Part shown: one piece after another, positions 49,534-61,905 of the stretch | How the letters are laid out: the number at the start of each line of letters is the position of its first letter | Numbering within the stretch: the stretch's first letter is position 1 | NCBI RefSeq assembly: GCF_002865645.1 | Contig: NW_020194684.1 | Span: 5,619,952 to 5,683,951, forward strand | Origin: Hyaloscypha bicolor E | Lineage: Eukaryota; Ascomycota; Leotiomycetes; Helotiales; Hyaloscyphaceae | Length of the DNA: 64,000 bases | Direction of reading: 5' to 3' | The notes under the pieces: model-generated | The model's input: only the letters and a program-made list of their open reading frames with translations | Database searches by the model: none | What the model was told of the DNA's origin: nothing | Translations under genes and position numbers: made by a program

Positions 49534-49575
49534 TTATTCAAGTTATTCATGAATATTCATGAATAACTTGAGTAA
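49534..49575. repeat. Second palindrome in the MITE (one mismatch)
   Basis: Near-copy of 49153-49194, centred at 49554/49555, with the single mismatched pair at 49537/49572. Confidence 0.8.
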
Positions 49576-49676
49576 TATATGAATAAAATATGAGTAACGG
49601 GGTTTATACTTGAATAGATTATGAGTAACGGCCATTATTCTATTTTACTCTATTCATTTGACACACTGCTTCCTTG

Positions 49677-51887
49677 TCGTCCACACATCAGTGAAAAAGC
49701 TATCAATACAAACGAGTTCCGTCTATTCACTGGAACAACGTTAGGCCCTAAAAATTCTGAATATCCCAAAACTTGTCGAACATTGATGGTGTATCGGTGT
49801 GCTACAAAACGAGCTCGAGGTGATTCACTCACTCTCGTCCTGCAATCCCCCTCAAACTAGGCTGGAAAATTGACGGAATAATCTTGGCGGTCAGTAAAAC
49901 AGCAAGTACACTTGAAACGAAATCAAACCGTTGGTAGAAGAGATTCCAAGGGCAGCTTCTAAGATGGTCCTTGCTGACACAATGCTTTCCTTTTCATTAC
50001 CGAAGTTCTAATCTAGCTGTCCCAGAAGGAATGAAATCTATACGTTCACGACCTGCCTAGTATGTCCCCAATGAAGAAGACATTGGGAGATCTCCTCTGA
50101 GCAAACTTGTTCAATCTATTTTACCTGGTTTTCTGGAGGTTTCTCGTCATTGTCGCCACCGTCCTTCGAAGAACCTGGAACGACGCGTTTCGAATTTGCC
50201 TCTTCAACCTTTTGGCGTTCGGACTCTTCGAAGCCTGGGAAATCTCGGGGTCAGTATTACTTGGTTTATTTGCTGAGGAAATTTCAGTTTGCCTTGAATT
50301 CTTCCAAAATTTTCCAGGATCCAGATCTTTGATTGGAGAAGATCTTTGAAGGTATTGCAACTCGCGAAACACTTAGAAGGGAAGGAGCTTGAATGTACAT
50401 CATCTCTGCAGAATATTGGAAGCGAGATGACTCGGATGTGGAAGATTTCCGAGTCATTCGATAAAGGGACAAGTCGAGATTATCCTTACTTGCAAGCAAA
50501 TCGTCGATCTTCTTTTCAAGACTCGTCAGATTCGACTCGAGAGCCTGAGCAGTTCGTTCGCCCCTGAGATATTTGTCAACTGAAGTGGTCGAGACTCAGG
50601 ACCGTAACATGCTCTAATGGGTCGGAAAAAAGGCCCTGTCCGCCAAGTGGATTGGCGTGGAGAAGTAGTCTGAAAGATCGAGCCACTGCCAACTACGGAC
50701 CGGAGAGATAGTCGATAACTAGATTGCCCTTGGCAATCTAGATCCTAGCAACGTGGCAGAAGGGGATCCAGATACGGTACCGCGTACGGGTACGAGTGAC
50801 CGCAAAAAAAAAAAAAAAACACAACGCCGGAGCGATTCAGGCCGCGGAAAAAAGACAATTCCACAGGGCTGTGCATCGCGAAGTTCATGGGAGGAGAGTC
50901 AAAAGATGCACGTACTTCGCGATTTGAGTAAAGGCTTCGGAGATCTAGAACGTTTGTAGCGTCAGTCTCAGCAAGGGTTCGAGCAAAGTCAATGAATGCA
51001 GCTCCTGCAGCTCCAGCAGCTTGGGAAGTCTCGAGCCAAACCCCAAGCCCGTGATACGCTGCCTATGGGATAGAGTGATTTTTATCCCGGGGTCGATGCA
51101 GAAGAACATGGTCTGATGGGCAAAAATCCCTGCGACACGGCATTCTGGAGGCGGGGAGTCGGAGCAAAAGTCCGTCCCACTCGAGGCTGGAGATGCTCAG
51201 ATGTGGGATTTCAGAGACTCTGACCGTCTGACACGTCCCACGTACCTGGGCTAATTCTGCTTCTGATAGCTCTGTTTCTGCGTGGTCTTCGTCGTGTGAT
51301 ACATCGTGCGGTGAACGCATTTTCTCCGGCCAGATGGACCCAATTGTCGAAATTGCCGGGATTCACTCCGCTGTTGGTCTGGCGCGCCGGCTTTGACGGA
51401 TCATGAGACGTGGAAACGTGCGAGATGATTTGACTCCTCGATTGCCTATTCGCTGGCAAGACCGGCTGTTCCCGTGCGCGGGAAGTTGGGCAATGGGTGC
51501 TGTGAAACGGGATTTATCGACTGTTGATGGGAGAGAAAAGGATTTGAGATCAAGGAAGGGCCGAGGCTGAAGCTGAAGTTGAACAGGAAAGCGCTACTGC
51601 AAGCGAGCCCCGCGGAGGCTAGTTCGACATGCGTGGATGGGTAGGGCAATGCCAACCCCTATTTTTGACTTCGCTGCACCGTAATTTCCTTCTCATCTTG
51701 TTGGCTTTCTCCAAAATCACAAGTGGAAGCGGAGCTACTGTAGTTGTAACACTAACAAAGTTTACGAACCAATATTCCTCTCGTGGAACGCGCCTGGAAG
51801 CTCCCTTCCAGCGTTCAGGACATGCTGGTCATGTGACCTTTTCTTGAAAGCTGCGAACCTTTCGTTGTTTTCGATATATGTGCTCTC

Positions 51888-51924
<37 letters not shown>

Positions 51925-54900
51925 TTTCATACTCCGATCCAGGCCTTAGCCCATGCGGGTGTGGTAGACTCTACAGTCTCTGTTTTGTGTACTAGTTACT
52001 CTCGAAGAGCTTAGACGCTTTAATAGGTTGCCATCCGTGCTTTAAAAGTCTCATGTTTTCTGGATATTGAGAGAGTGGTTGGGCACGATCAGGGCCATTC
52101 CAGAGTCTGTTGCCCAGGGCTAAAAATATCTGAAAATTATTTTAAATCCGGCCAAGCCAGTACGTGGTCGTGTCAGTCCTCCAGTGTCCCAGACTTGGAT
52201 TCTATCCAATCCCCTAAAGTCGCCTCGGGTCATATATGGAGTTACTGTAGAAGATTTATAGCAATGATATGACAAACACAACCGCCATGGGAAACAGAGC
52301 CTAGCCTTGTGAGCGGTAATGGTTTCTTCTGATATTTTTTCTTCAGTTCTGTGACCAATCAACTGGTCCAAGGAGCGTTTCGTCCTTATTAACGGAGTCC
52401 TGTGAACTCAGATTGTGCAGTCTGAAGGTTTCTTTTTTGCTTTCCGCATTGACAATAAGTGTAGGCAGCCTGAGGTCTTTCACCCTTCGGCACCACCGTG
52501 CTCTAATGGTGACCGGTAACCGTCGAAGGATTTGAGATCAGAGCATGTGCAGCGTTGAGTACGGAGAGGTCCTTCCGTCCTCTACTGGTATGAGGGGACC
52601 TCGGGGAGCTGCACCGGTGCACTGGGTTTGGGGTGATTAGTAAGACATGTCTCGCAATCCTGATTTCCCAGTCCACCAGGTCGGCTGTTCCAAATGCCCA
52701 TGCTGGCTGGCGACCAAGATTTCGGGTGTTGGGACAAATTGCCCATGCGAAGACTGCCAACGTGCATCGGCTTTTGCCTGCTTGATCGAGTTTCGCAGCC
52801 ACCAGACCCTCCAGCCGCCTCCGATCAGGCCACTTTTGCGGTACGCGACACGAGACTCTTACGCACAAATGGGAAATCGTCAACTTTCCCATGTTGTAGA
52901 AAGCCGATCTGCACGCCCGTCTCCTCTTCCGGACGTTCGGTCCCTCACTTCGTGACCGACCGCACTGTACCCTCTGGAGGGCATATCAGATATCCAGCAG
53001 TCGAAAGCACGGCTCTGGCGCGCGATACCCCAAGTACTGTAGAACTGCAGAGAAGGGGGATTAGAGTTCAGAGAGAGGTGCGTCCAGTCCACATCGGCCC
53101 TAGCCTCTAGGTCGGCCCATTAAGTTGATTGTTCGCGACTCCGGACCTGCTGACTCGTGGGCACTGGGCAGCAACGAAGGGTCGGGACTTCTGGAAATAC
53201 GGTAGTGAGTGGTTACATCTCGATGTCAGTGTCGGAGGTGGGGTAGCATGCCGAGGACGCCTCCTCTCGGCGTGCCCTGCGCTGCCACACGCCACATTGC
53301 TGCCAGACATGCCAGCATGGGGGGACGGCAATCCAGATCAGAAAAGACGTTTACAATGCGCAGAAGTCGATACGATGTGCGATGCTTTGCTATGCGGCGG
53401 TCGGTCGGTCTGCCGCTCGCGTGCAGCCAAGAAGGAGGGCTTGCGGTCTGGCAGACACGCATCAGAAGGCCAGTGACATCGGAGAGGCGCTCCGCTCCGG
53501 AGGCCATCGTCGATGCCTCAGCGGCGGAGCCCACTGCCCGGCAGCTGGCCAGTGAGCGGGCGCCCAGCTCGAGGAGGGAGGAAGGGCGGAGGAAGGAAGG
53601 AAGAAGAAGGGAGGAGAATTCTTAGGGGTCCTCTGTAATCATCCTGATCTTGGTCCTGCGCTAGATTGTCCCCCCCCTACCCCCCAAATTCGAAATCTCC
53701 ATTCACGCCCACATCGAGAAAGCAGAGAGGATGGATCGCTGCACCTGCACCCGCACCCGCACCTGCGCCTGCCCTCGCGCTCTGCCCTCCTCACAAGTCC
53801 CAGCCAGTCGCCATCGCCATCGCCCTTGCCCTGGCCCTTGCCCACGCCCCCCACCCCCCCCCCCTCCCCCCCAAGAAACGGCCTGTCTCCCGAACTGAAA
53901 GCCATTCGCATCTCAAAAGCCATCATCAGGTCGCTACGGTCGCCGGTGTCCTTACTCGCAGCAGCAGACGTCAATTTTCCGCAGCCACCGCCCTTCTCCT
54001 TCCCCCTTCCCCTTCCCCTTCCCACCTCATGGACTTCCCTAGTCCCACGACACGCCCTCTTCCTTTTATACGTACATACAGGCAACAAATACGGACGCCT
54101 TTCGATTCTCTAATTGCTGTTTTTCACTGCCCAGATCCACTTTCTCCTTTGGTTGCTACTCGCCACGCTCCGGCGAATCATTCCCATCACTTAACAACCC
54201 TCTATCACAAATCCCTACCCGAGCATCTACCCACTCTGCGCCTCGTTGCACCGGTGCTCTGGGCTCAGCAACTGCCATTGCCCATCTCGATCGCTTCTAG
54301 ACCACTTCTCTCTCAAGCTCTATCAACTCCGCCGGATGATCTTCACGTAAGCCGTCTCAGGTCACAAAGTTCCTTACCTTCGTATAATCCAGGTAAATCT
54401 CTATCTCTGGCGTCACTTCCCCACTACACACCACCGACACATCTGAAGGACAGATCCAGCTTTCGATAGGCGAATAATTTTTGCCTTTTCCAAGACTGTT
54501 AGGGGGTTATCTATTTGAACTCTCAAACTGATTGGGTACGATTAAGTGTCGCCTTACAACGATTCAGAAGCATTCGATTTCGATCAGCCTTGGTTACAAG
54601 CACTTCCTCGACAGTCGACCTCTGCCCACTCCGTACGCCACTCCTTATATTCGCCACGGTAGACCTATACAAAGTTCAGACATCGAAGAATACACTGCTC
54701 ATCCGTTGTTTAATCGTCAATCGTCCTTGGGCTTTCGAGATCTTTTCCACTGCAAAGTTCACCGTCGAAGTCTCCTGGTCCTGGTATCTAACTCAAGCTT
54801 CCATGCACGTCAATATCTCTTGATTGTCTTACACGCTGCAAGCATCGATGCTCCTTCTCCGATATACTCCATACAACCACTTCGAGGTCAAGCAGTGCGG

Positions 54901-55045
54901 AGGTACAATAAGAGAAGTGCAAATACGGCCGGGGAAAGCTTGCAAGAGGGAGTAGCCAAGTTTCTGATTGGTCTCCTCTGGAGGCTTCGAGACCTTTATC
55001 AATTGAGCCCTACGTCCTGGGAGGTTTCCAGACGCAATCTCCTGT
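49677..55045. other. Gene-poor region upstream of the SAM/HMG gene
   Basis: About 5.4 kb. No frame shows a recognisable domain or consistent coding bias. It contains an A-run (about 50804-50819), a GAT microsatellite (51888-51923) and C/T-rich tracts at 53670-53880 and 53990-54035. The pyrimidine-rich part may belong to a long 5' UTR of the HMG gene, as often found for fungal regulators (inference). Confidence 0.45.
51888..51923. repeat. (GAT)12 microsatellite
   Basis: Twelve uninterrupted GAT units in non-coding DNA. Confidence 0.95.
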
Positions 55046-56758
55046 ATGACTGAACTGGCAGACATTTTTGCGGAGCTTGGTATCTCGCACTACCTTCACG
55101 ACTTCCTCGAACAAGGCTTTGATACGTGGGAGACAATCCTTGACATCACAGAGTCGGACTTCGACGCCCTTGGTGTTAAGCTTGGCCACCGGAGAAAATT
55201 ACAAAGAAAGATTGCAAATTCGAGAGGTTTATCTTCCGACAGGGCCCTCGCATCACCTCGACATACTCCAAGCGATGATCGCTCCTCGGAGGAGAACCGG
55301 GCTGTTGGATGCAAGGTAGACAGTAAGAATGAAAGTACTCCGGTTCAAGGTGCGAAGAGAAAGTATAGACGACATCCCAAACCAGACGAGAACGCCCCTG
55401 AAAGACCACCTTCTGCATATGTTATCTTTTCAAACAAAATGCGCGAGGAACTGAAGGGGAGAAACCTATCTTTCACCGAGATCGCAAAGCTTGTGGGCGA
55501 GAATTGGCAGAATCTGGCGCCGGCGGAGAAGGAACCGTACGAGCAGCAAGCATTTTCGGCCAAGGAAAGATACAACAACGAATTGGCCGAGTACAAGAAG
55601 ACGAACAACTACAAGGAGTATGCGCAATACCTGGCCGACTTTAAAGCGAGGCAGTCAACCCAGAGTCAAGGTACGTCGTGCAACTAAAGCTCGTGTGAAA
55701 TCTCGCAATGAAGAGAGACTGCTAATAACATAACTTCAGCAGCCGACTCGGAGGCGGCCAAAAGACCAAAGCTCGAGGCACATGCTAGCACAACAAGTAG
55801 TGGCACGGGGAGCAGTGCAGCAAGTCAGCACGGCGGGGAGACTCCCAGCGGGCGAATGCGCGTTGAATCGACCGCATCTGCTGGACAATGGAATACCAAT
55901 GATGGAGGCGCCTCGCCGCAATTCGCGAGCGCTCCAAAGCTGTCTCTTGCTCTTGGGGGCCCCAAGAGACAGAACTCACCAAGCACAACATCACCGACGG
56001 TGCTTCCTGGCTATCGCGAGTCGATCTACGGCACACCCCAGCAATCAACACCGTGGAGGGATAATTCACTTGACGATAGCTTGGCCTCCCTTCAGCAGCT
56101 TAGCCGTCAAGCAAGTGGCGAACGCCGGCCCAGCTATACCAGGTCTCCATCCGACAAGCTGAACCTCACGGGCTCTGTCCAGCACGCGCACCGGACTGGC
56201 CACAGCAACCGTCCTCCTTTGCTGACGTCCGAGTCAACGTCGACGAACAGCACTGCCTCTTCGTCGGCATATTTCACTCCCCGGACACCAATGGAACCGC
56301 CTCTTGAACGGGCTCTGTCAATTCCGGCGCTGTATCCTCAAAAATCAAACGGCAGTTTCGAACACCAACTTCCCCCCATCAGGCCACCATCTTTATCTCC
56401 TCGATCGACGTATGGCGCTCAGCAATCCCCGAACGGTATGCAAACAACGCCATCCATGTCTCTCCCTTCCATTTTCGGGTTCTTTCTTACGTTTCAAGCT
56501 GTTGTTTTGGTTGTTGAAAGTGCTGATTCGTTGCTAGGTATTCATCCTCTGATGGATTTTCCCTCATCAATGGCACCACTCCGTAGCTACAGCGCAACAG
56601 CTCCGCAAAATGTTCCTCATGATGCGCAATCTGATGCTAGACACCGGGACTTAATGTCCTCGAGTTGCGCAGATGACAACATCCTGGATCCAGTCAGCGC
56701 ACTGCTACGGGCGGGAGAAATAGTGAATCAAAATAGCAGAGACCGCTCAGGTTCCTAA
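55046..56758 (+). CDS. SAM-domain and HMG-box DNA-binding regulator
   Basis: Model join(55046..55670, 55740..56435, 56538..56758), 513 aa. Residues 1-60 form a SAM domain (LADIFAELGISHYLHDFLEQ, ending LGHRRKLQRKI), a protein-interaction module. A basic linker leads into an HMG box at about 118-187 (RPPSAYVIFSNKMREELK, then IAKLVGENWQNL and YEQQAF). The remainder is disordered, Ser/Pro/Thr-rich, with several S/T-P sites. The intron-1 acceptor is a CAGCAG tandem (55737-55742), so 55740 or 55743 may be used, with or without one Ala. Intron 2 (102 nt) is a multiple of three and stop-free. Nuclear transcription or chromatin factor; specific targets unknown. Confidence 0.88.
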
Positions 56759-57855
56759 ACCACCTTGTAAATCTGTCCAGAACATTAATTTGACCGCGTC
56801 AGTATACGCAAGACAAGGTCTTTGGGAAGAACATACTTGTCAACGGTGTTTTGGAATAGGAGAGATCATCTTGGGTGGCGCGAATTGTGCATTTGGCGCT
56901 TGGAGTTTATGAATGGAGGTTCGCGCAACGGCATGATTGAATGATGATTCCCCAGACTTGTTACCACCCTCTCCAGCGTTTTGGGACCATTGGACAGCAG
57001 TAATTTGCGCTGCATGTATGGATTGGAAGTGCTTACCGCCCCCGTGGAAGAGGTTACGAAAGACAAGAATGAAAGCATTTATCGGTTCACAAGCATCAAG
57101 ATTTCTTTGCGACTCGTTAAGTGCGTGACGGAATTGTAGATGTAGAGGTGGGGAGTCGGGCTTCGCTCCGACAGCAACCTTTTAATACTCACAAGCAATG
57201 CTGGGAATTGATGTTTGCGGGATGAGTACATGAGAGATCGTTTCATAATTGTCGAATGTGACGAATCGTCAAGCTTCAGTCAGACCATTCCAAGCACGAC
57301 TGAGAAGCGTCGCCGATCAGTATGACAGAAATCCCAGTTCCGTGCAGAATATCAGCCATACTGCGGTTACTTTTTTCATTGGGAAGGATCCTCCTCTTGA
57401 CGACCAAAAGCATTTTCTCAGCAGGGGTTTACAAAACTCTCCTGCGAGGTTGCCGCTTCCAGTTTGTATGAGCTTGTTGGATGGAGGAACAGGCTGCAAG
57501 GCGAGAAGCTCTGAGCCTCAACTTCACATGTCTGTGGCTCTAAACATAAATATAAAAATGCCAGAATTTTACTAAGTACATTAAAAACATTATTCCATTG
57601 TGTAACAACTTGTACAGTCGTTTTCGGGTCCCCTTTTCTAGGAATGGGAGGGTATTCATCACGTGGAGATACGACTGGGTGGCGGGGTAATTCCCATTAT
57701 CGGAAGTATTTTGTTTTTTTCCGAACAGGAAAACCTAAACTTAACCATCAATGAATGTCAGCATTCACCGCAAGCTCTCACTCCCTTGAGTTGAAGAGTG
57801 CACACTTTTTCTATTCTCATCAGATCCAAAGGTCGAAACAAAACGAGCCGGCGAA
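56759..57855. other. Intergenic region
   Basis: About 1.1 kb between the HMG gene and MRI1. Short frames only (the longest, 57249-57575, has no recognisable features). Contains the 3' UTR of the HMG gene and the MRI1 promoter. Confidence 0.45.
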
Positions 57856-59370
57856 ATGACATCCCTCGAAGCTATCAAGTACGTGAGAGGCGAGCTCCAG
57901 GTTTTGGATCAACTGAAGCTGCCCCACGAATTCGTCTACGACAATGTCTCGACTTGCGAAGAAGCTTTCGATTGCATCAAGTCTATGCGGGTCAGAGGTA
58001 CATCTCAGGGTGTGTCTGTGGCAAGTTCTCGCAGCTAAGGCTTGACCAGGCGCACCAGCAATTGCAATTGTGGCAGCACTCGCACTGGCTGTTGAATTGG
58101 AGCACAAAAAAGATGGTAGGACGTATTATTTGAGTTCCGCTTCCGATGGCTAATTTCATACAGGTACCACGCAAAAGTTAGACACCATCAAATACATTAA
58201 TTCAAAACTCGACTACCTGATGTTGAGTCGTCCAACAGCCGTTGACCTCTCGAATGCCATCAAACTCCTCAAGAAGAAGTCCGCCGATACCGCTGCCAAC
58301 TCCCTTACCCCTGACCAGACACTTGCTTGCGCGGATATCCGACTATCGTACATTGAAGGTGCGGAGAAGATACTGGAGGATGATCTCACAACGAACTTGG
58401 CTATTGGAAGATACGGCGCGGAATATCTTCGACGACAGCAGGTGGCAATCCACACACCAGTCGCCAACGCCGATTCGTTGAGGTATTTTACCACAAGTCC
58501 TCCAGGAACTCAAGGGGCACCCGATCAAACATATAGAAAGCTGAGTGTTTTGACTCATTGCAACACCGGGTATATTATACTTTCTTCGAGCTCTATTCGT
58601 GCTCAGCTAACCATCTCAGCTCCCTCGCAACCTCCGGCCACGGCACAGCCCTAGGGATAATCCGCAGCTTGCACAAAATGAACTACCTCGATACAGCGTT
58701 CTGCACCGAGACCCGACCCTACAACCAAGGCTCCCGCCTAACAGCCTTCGAGCTTGTCTTCGAAAATATCCCCTCAACTCTAATCACCGACTCCATGGCC
58801 GGCGCTCTCTTCGCCCGCCGAAAGGAAGAGAAGAACATCTCCGCCGTCATCGTAGGCGCCGACCGCGTCGCCCGCAACGGCGACACAGCCAACAAGATCG
58901 GGACATACAGCCTCGCCGTGCTCGCCAAGCACCACGGCATCAAGTTCGTGGTCGCTGCGCCGACGACGAGTATCGACCTGTACACCGAATCCGGCGCTTC
59001 AATCAAGATCGAAGACCGCACAGGGACGGAACTCACTCAGATCAGTGGCGCTGTCGTAGGCAAACTAGATGGAAAAGTAGATGTCAATCATACAGAGAGG
59101 GTAGCGATCGCGGACCAGCAAATCAATGTCTGGAACCCCTCGTTCGACGTCACGCCCCGTGAGCTGATCGATGCTATTATCACCGAGAAAGGCGAGGTGG
59201 TGCGCAGCTCGAAGGGGACGTTTAATTTCAAGGGTCTGATGCCGCAACGGTGGCGGGAGCAGGTTGAAGGGAGCGATGAGAGCCAGGCGACGATGAATAG
59301 TGCTGGTAGCCAGGGTCTGCAGACGCCGATGAGCGAGGAGAGCACGCAGTTTTACATGGAAAGTATATAG
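57856..59370 (+). CDS. MRI1: Methylthioribose-1-phosphate isomerase
   Basis: Model join(57856..57997, 58050..58115, 58164..58569, 58620..59370), 454 aa, introns 52, 48 and 50 nt. It belongs to the eIF2B-alpha/beta/delta-related isomerase family: the N-terminal [20 protein letters not shown] block is assembled by the first splice. The catalytic cysteine lies in [19 protein letters not shown] (C202) and the catalytic aspartate in [20 protein letters not shown] (D286). True eIF2B subunits lack this Cys/Asp pair. It converts 5-methylthioribose-1-phosphate to methylthioribulose-1-phosphate in methionine salvage, in the cytosol. The product is the substrate of MDE1, encoded 3.4 kb downstream on the same strand. 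A short Ser/Gln-rich C-terminal extension is present. Confidence 0.94.
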
Positions 59371-59890
59371 AAGTGTGGCTGGGGGTGGGAAGTGAAGTGT
59401 GGTTTCTTGGGACGGTGGATGGGAGAGGATGATGGGGATGACTTCATGTTGATATTGTTTTGCACTCGGTGCTACTACAAAAGGGATACACTAGACGATA
59501 GATTGCGAGAATTCAACTTCTTGCCAGGCTTAACAGCTTAGACACAACGAAAACAATTATTTACTGCAGCGGGCAGGCGAGTTTCGTCTGAAGTATGATA
59601 AAGGGGTCTCGCTTAAACCCCACGTGCTAAGCGATTTCTTCCTTTCTCATTCACCAGAACATACTCAGTACAATCACAATCAATGAGCCGCAAAGAAGAT
59701 GAACTCCGAATATTTTTTTTGCGCCTAAAATACAGGTGTTCTGCTTGAATGCCCGGAACCCATCCCACGGATAGAGAGATGCAAATGCAAATGAATCACT
59801 CCCCTCAAATTCGCTTACTATGACATCCTTCTCCGCCGTACCTCGCATTTGTTCGCTTGACCCGTCTTTCTACCTCACCTCGGCCGGTAT
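59371..59890. other. Convergent intergenic region
   Basis: 520 bp between the 3' ends of MRI1 and calnexin; 3' UTR space only. No repeat or RNA gene seen. Confidence 0.5.
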
Positions 59891-61905
59891 TTAAGAGCCA
59901 GTGCTTCGGGTAGAGCGCTTGTTGACAGCATCCTTGGCGGAATCAGCTCCAGTAGAGACCGCCTCCGCAACCTTATCCTTCGCATCAGCTGCGGCAGTCT
60001 TGGCATCTCCTGCAACCTTCTTGACCTTTTGGGGAGCGGCAGAACCACCGCTCATTGTGATGATACCGGCGATGATGGCGATGATAGTAACAGCAACCGC
60101 ACCAAGACCCGCGGCGGCTTCAGGAACAAACTTGATTGCTTGGACGGGGTCATTCTGGGCGATAGCGAAGAAGAGATCAAGCTTCTCTCTGATGTAGTGG
60201 ATTGGGTCGTCAAGGAAGACCAAGTCGTTGGGTGACTTGGCTTCGGGCCTGTCTTCAACCTTTGGCTTCTCGGCAAGTTCGACCAGTTGCTCGATGGGGT
60301 GCTTCTCGTTGAAGGTCTCGTCGGCGAACTTCGCGGCGTCTTCAATGGAGTGACCAATGTAGATGTTGTCGAACATAATATCGCTCTGCATGGTCCAGAT
60401 CTCAAAACCAATGGCGCCCATAGGCTCCAAGTTCGAGGGGTGCTTGTCTTCGAAGAAGTCGGGGTTCTTTATCTTCCTTGGTCTGAAAGAAATATGAAGT
60501 CAGTGCGAGTCGTTTGATAAATCTTGAGAGCGGGATAACTTACGCCCATTCGCCTTTGTACTCTGGGTTGTCAATCATAGGTGCGGTCCATTTTCCTTTG
60601 TACTCGGGGTTCGACTTCATTGGCTTGGTCCATGGGCCACATCCAGAGACATCGTCACACTAGGTAAGATATTAGCATTGGTCAATTGAGTGAAGAAACG
60701 TTATATTTACCTTGGGGTTGGAAACAGTTGGGGCGACCCAGTCTCCGTCTTCCTCATCATCCCAATCCTCGGGCTTCGTAGCTTCTGGGTCAGGAATGGT
60801 AAGGGGCTCCTTCTCCAACCAGTCCTCTGGCATGGTAGCCTCCTCGTCGACGACCTCGAATGGCGCATCCTCATCCCAGTCCTCTGGCTTCTTGGCCTCT
60901 GGGTCTGGGATTCTGACGGTGTCAACCCAGTCTTCAGGTTTCTTGTCCTTGGGGTCATCGATCTCCTTGGGTGGGTTGAAGGCGGGTGTGAAGTCCTCGA
61001 GAAGGTTGGCCTCCTTGACTTGCTCACCATTCAACTTAATGATGGCGGTGTTGTTGGGGTGAATGATCAAGGTGTAGAGCTCGGTAGTCTTGACAATTCG
61101 GGCGGCCGGGGGAGTTTGCAAATGCTTCTCCTCATATTCGCCAGTCTTGGGGTTCTTGTGGTTGATGATCAGGTGGACCTTGTTGGTGGAACCACACTTG
61201 TCGGGACCGAACATGATAACATAAGGGGAGACGTTGGAGAACTCGTCCTGGTGGAGAGCCTTGTTGTCACGAAGGAGCTTCAAATAAGCACCACCACATT
61301 CGAGACCATCTGCAGAACTGTTAGTGAATGTTTGATGCCAATTGAAACTTCTGGATGCACTCACTTTGAAGCTTGACTTCGTATTGGACAACGAGTGTCT
61401 TTCCCTTGTTATCAATCTTCTTGGGGAACTTGGCAGAGATGGCATGATGAGCTGCAGCGTTCTTGACGACAAGACCCTTGTCGCCCTCCATGCCCTTGTA
61501 GACATGGGGCTCTTCTACAGCCCATTCTCCGACATATGCCCATTCCTCATCCTTGTCAGAACCCTTTGTGTCCTTCTTGGCATGGGATGGCTTCCATCGG
61601 GCCTCCCAATCGTCTGTGAATTGCTCAAGGAAGTCGGCCTTGAGCTTAGTAGGCTGCGAAGGAACGTATTAGCCTGTCACTTGCGCAATTGGGTTTTCGT
61701 CATTCTCGGTCTGCGGGGAACTCACAGTGAAGGTCGGGAGCTCTGGGAGAGAGGCTGTCGACGATGAAGCTACTGAAGAAGAAGCATCGCTGGCGGCGCT
61801 GGACACAGAAGAGCTGGCTTCACTGATGACAGACTGTGCATCAGCACTGACAGTTCCGGCCAGCAAAGCTGCCGCAGAGATGGCGGCGGTTGCAGAGAAA
61901 CGCAT
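59891..61905 (-). CDS. CNX1: Calnexin, ER lectin chaperone
   Basis: Model complement(join(59891..60482, 60544..60659, 60711..61309, 61365..61653, 61726..61905)), 591 aa, introns 51-72 nt. A signal peptide covers about residues 1-21, then a Ser/Ala-rich spacer. The lectin domain includes [26 protein letters not shown] and, after the arm, [19 protein letters not shown]. The P-domain arm has repeats of the type KKPEDWDE and [12 protein letters not shown], then the second repeat set ([15 protein letters not shown]). One transmembrane helix lies near residues 520-542 ([16 protein letters not shown]), with a Lys/Ala-rich cytosolic tail. This is the type I membrane form, not calreticulin. It retains monoglucosylated glycoproteins for folding. 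The five-exon model restores all conserved blocks. Confidence 0.95.

Larger units (their letters stand above)
49129..49668. mobile_element. hAT-type MITE, 540 bp, complete
   Basis: Ends are perfect 12-bp inverted repeats CAGTGTGTCAAA / TTTGACACACTG, and a perfect 8-bp direct repeat CTTCCTTG flanks the element (49121-49128 and 49669-49676). CAGTG termini with an 8-bp duplication are diagnostic of the hAT superfamily. The interior is non-coding. It carries TTATTCATGAATAA motifs, including palindromes at 49153-49194 and 49534-49575, and CACGTG motifs near the inner edges of both halves. A non-autonomous element, presumably moved by a hAT transposase elsewhere. The intact duplication implies fairly recent insertion. 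Confidence 0.9.

Noticed and set aside
53666..54469. 267-codon open frame on the plus strand
   Set aside because: Composition is Pro/Ser/His-rich from C/T-rich DNA, overlapping frames are equally open, and no domain is visible.
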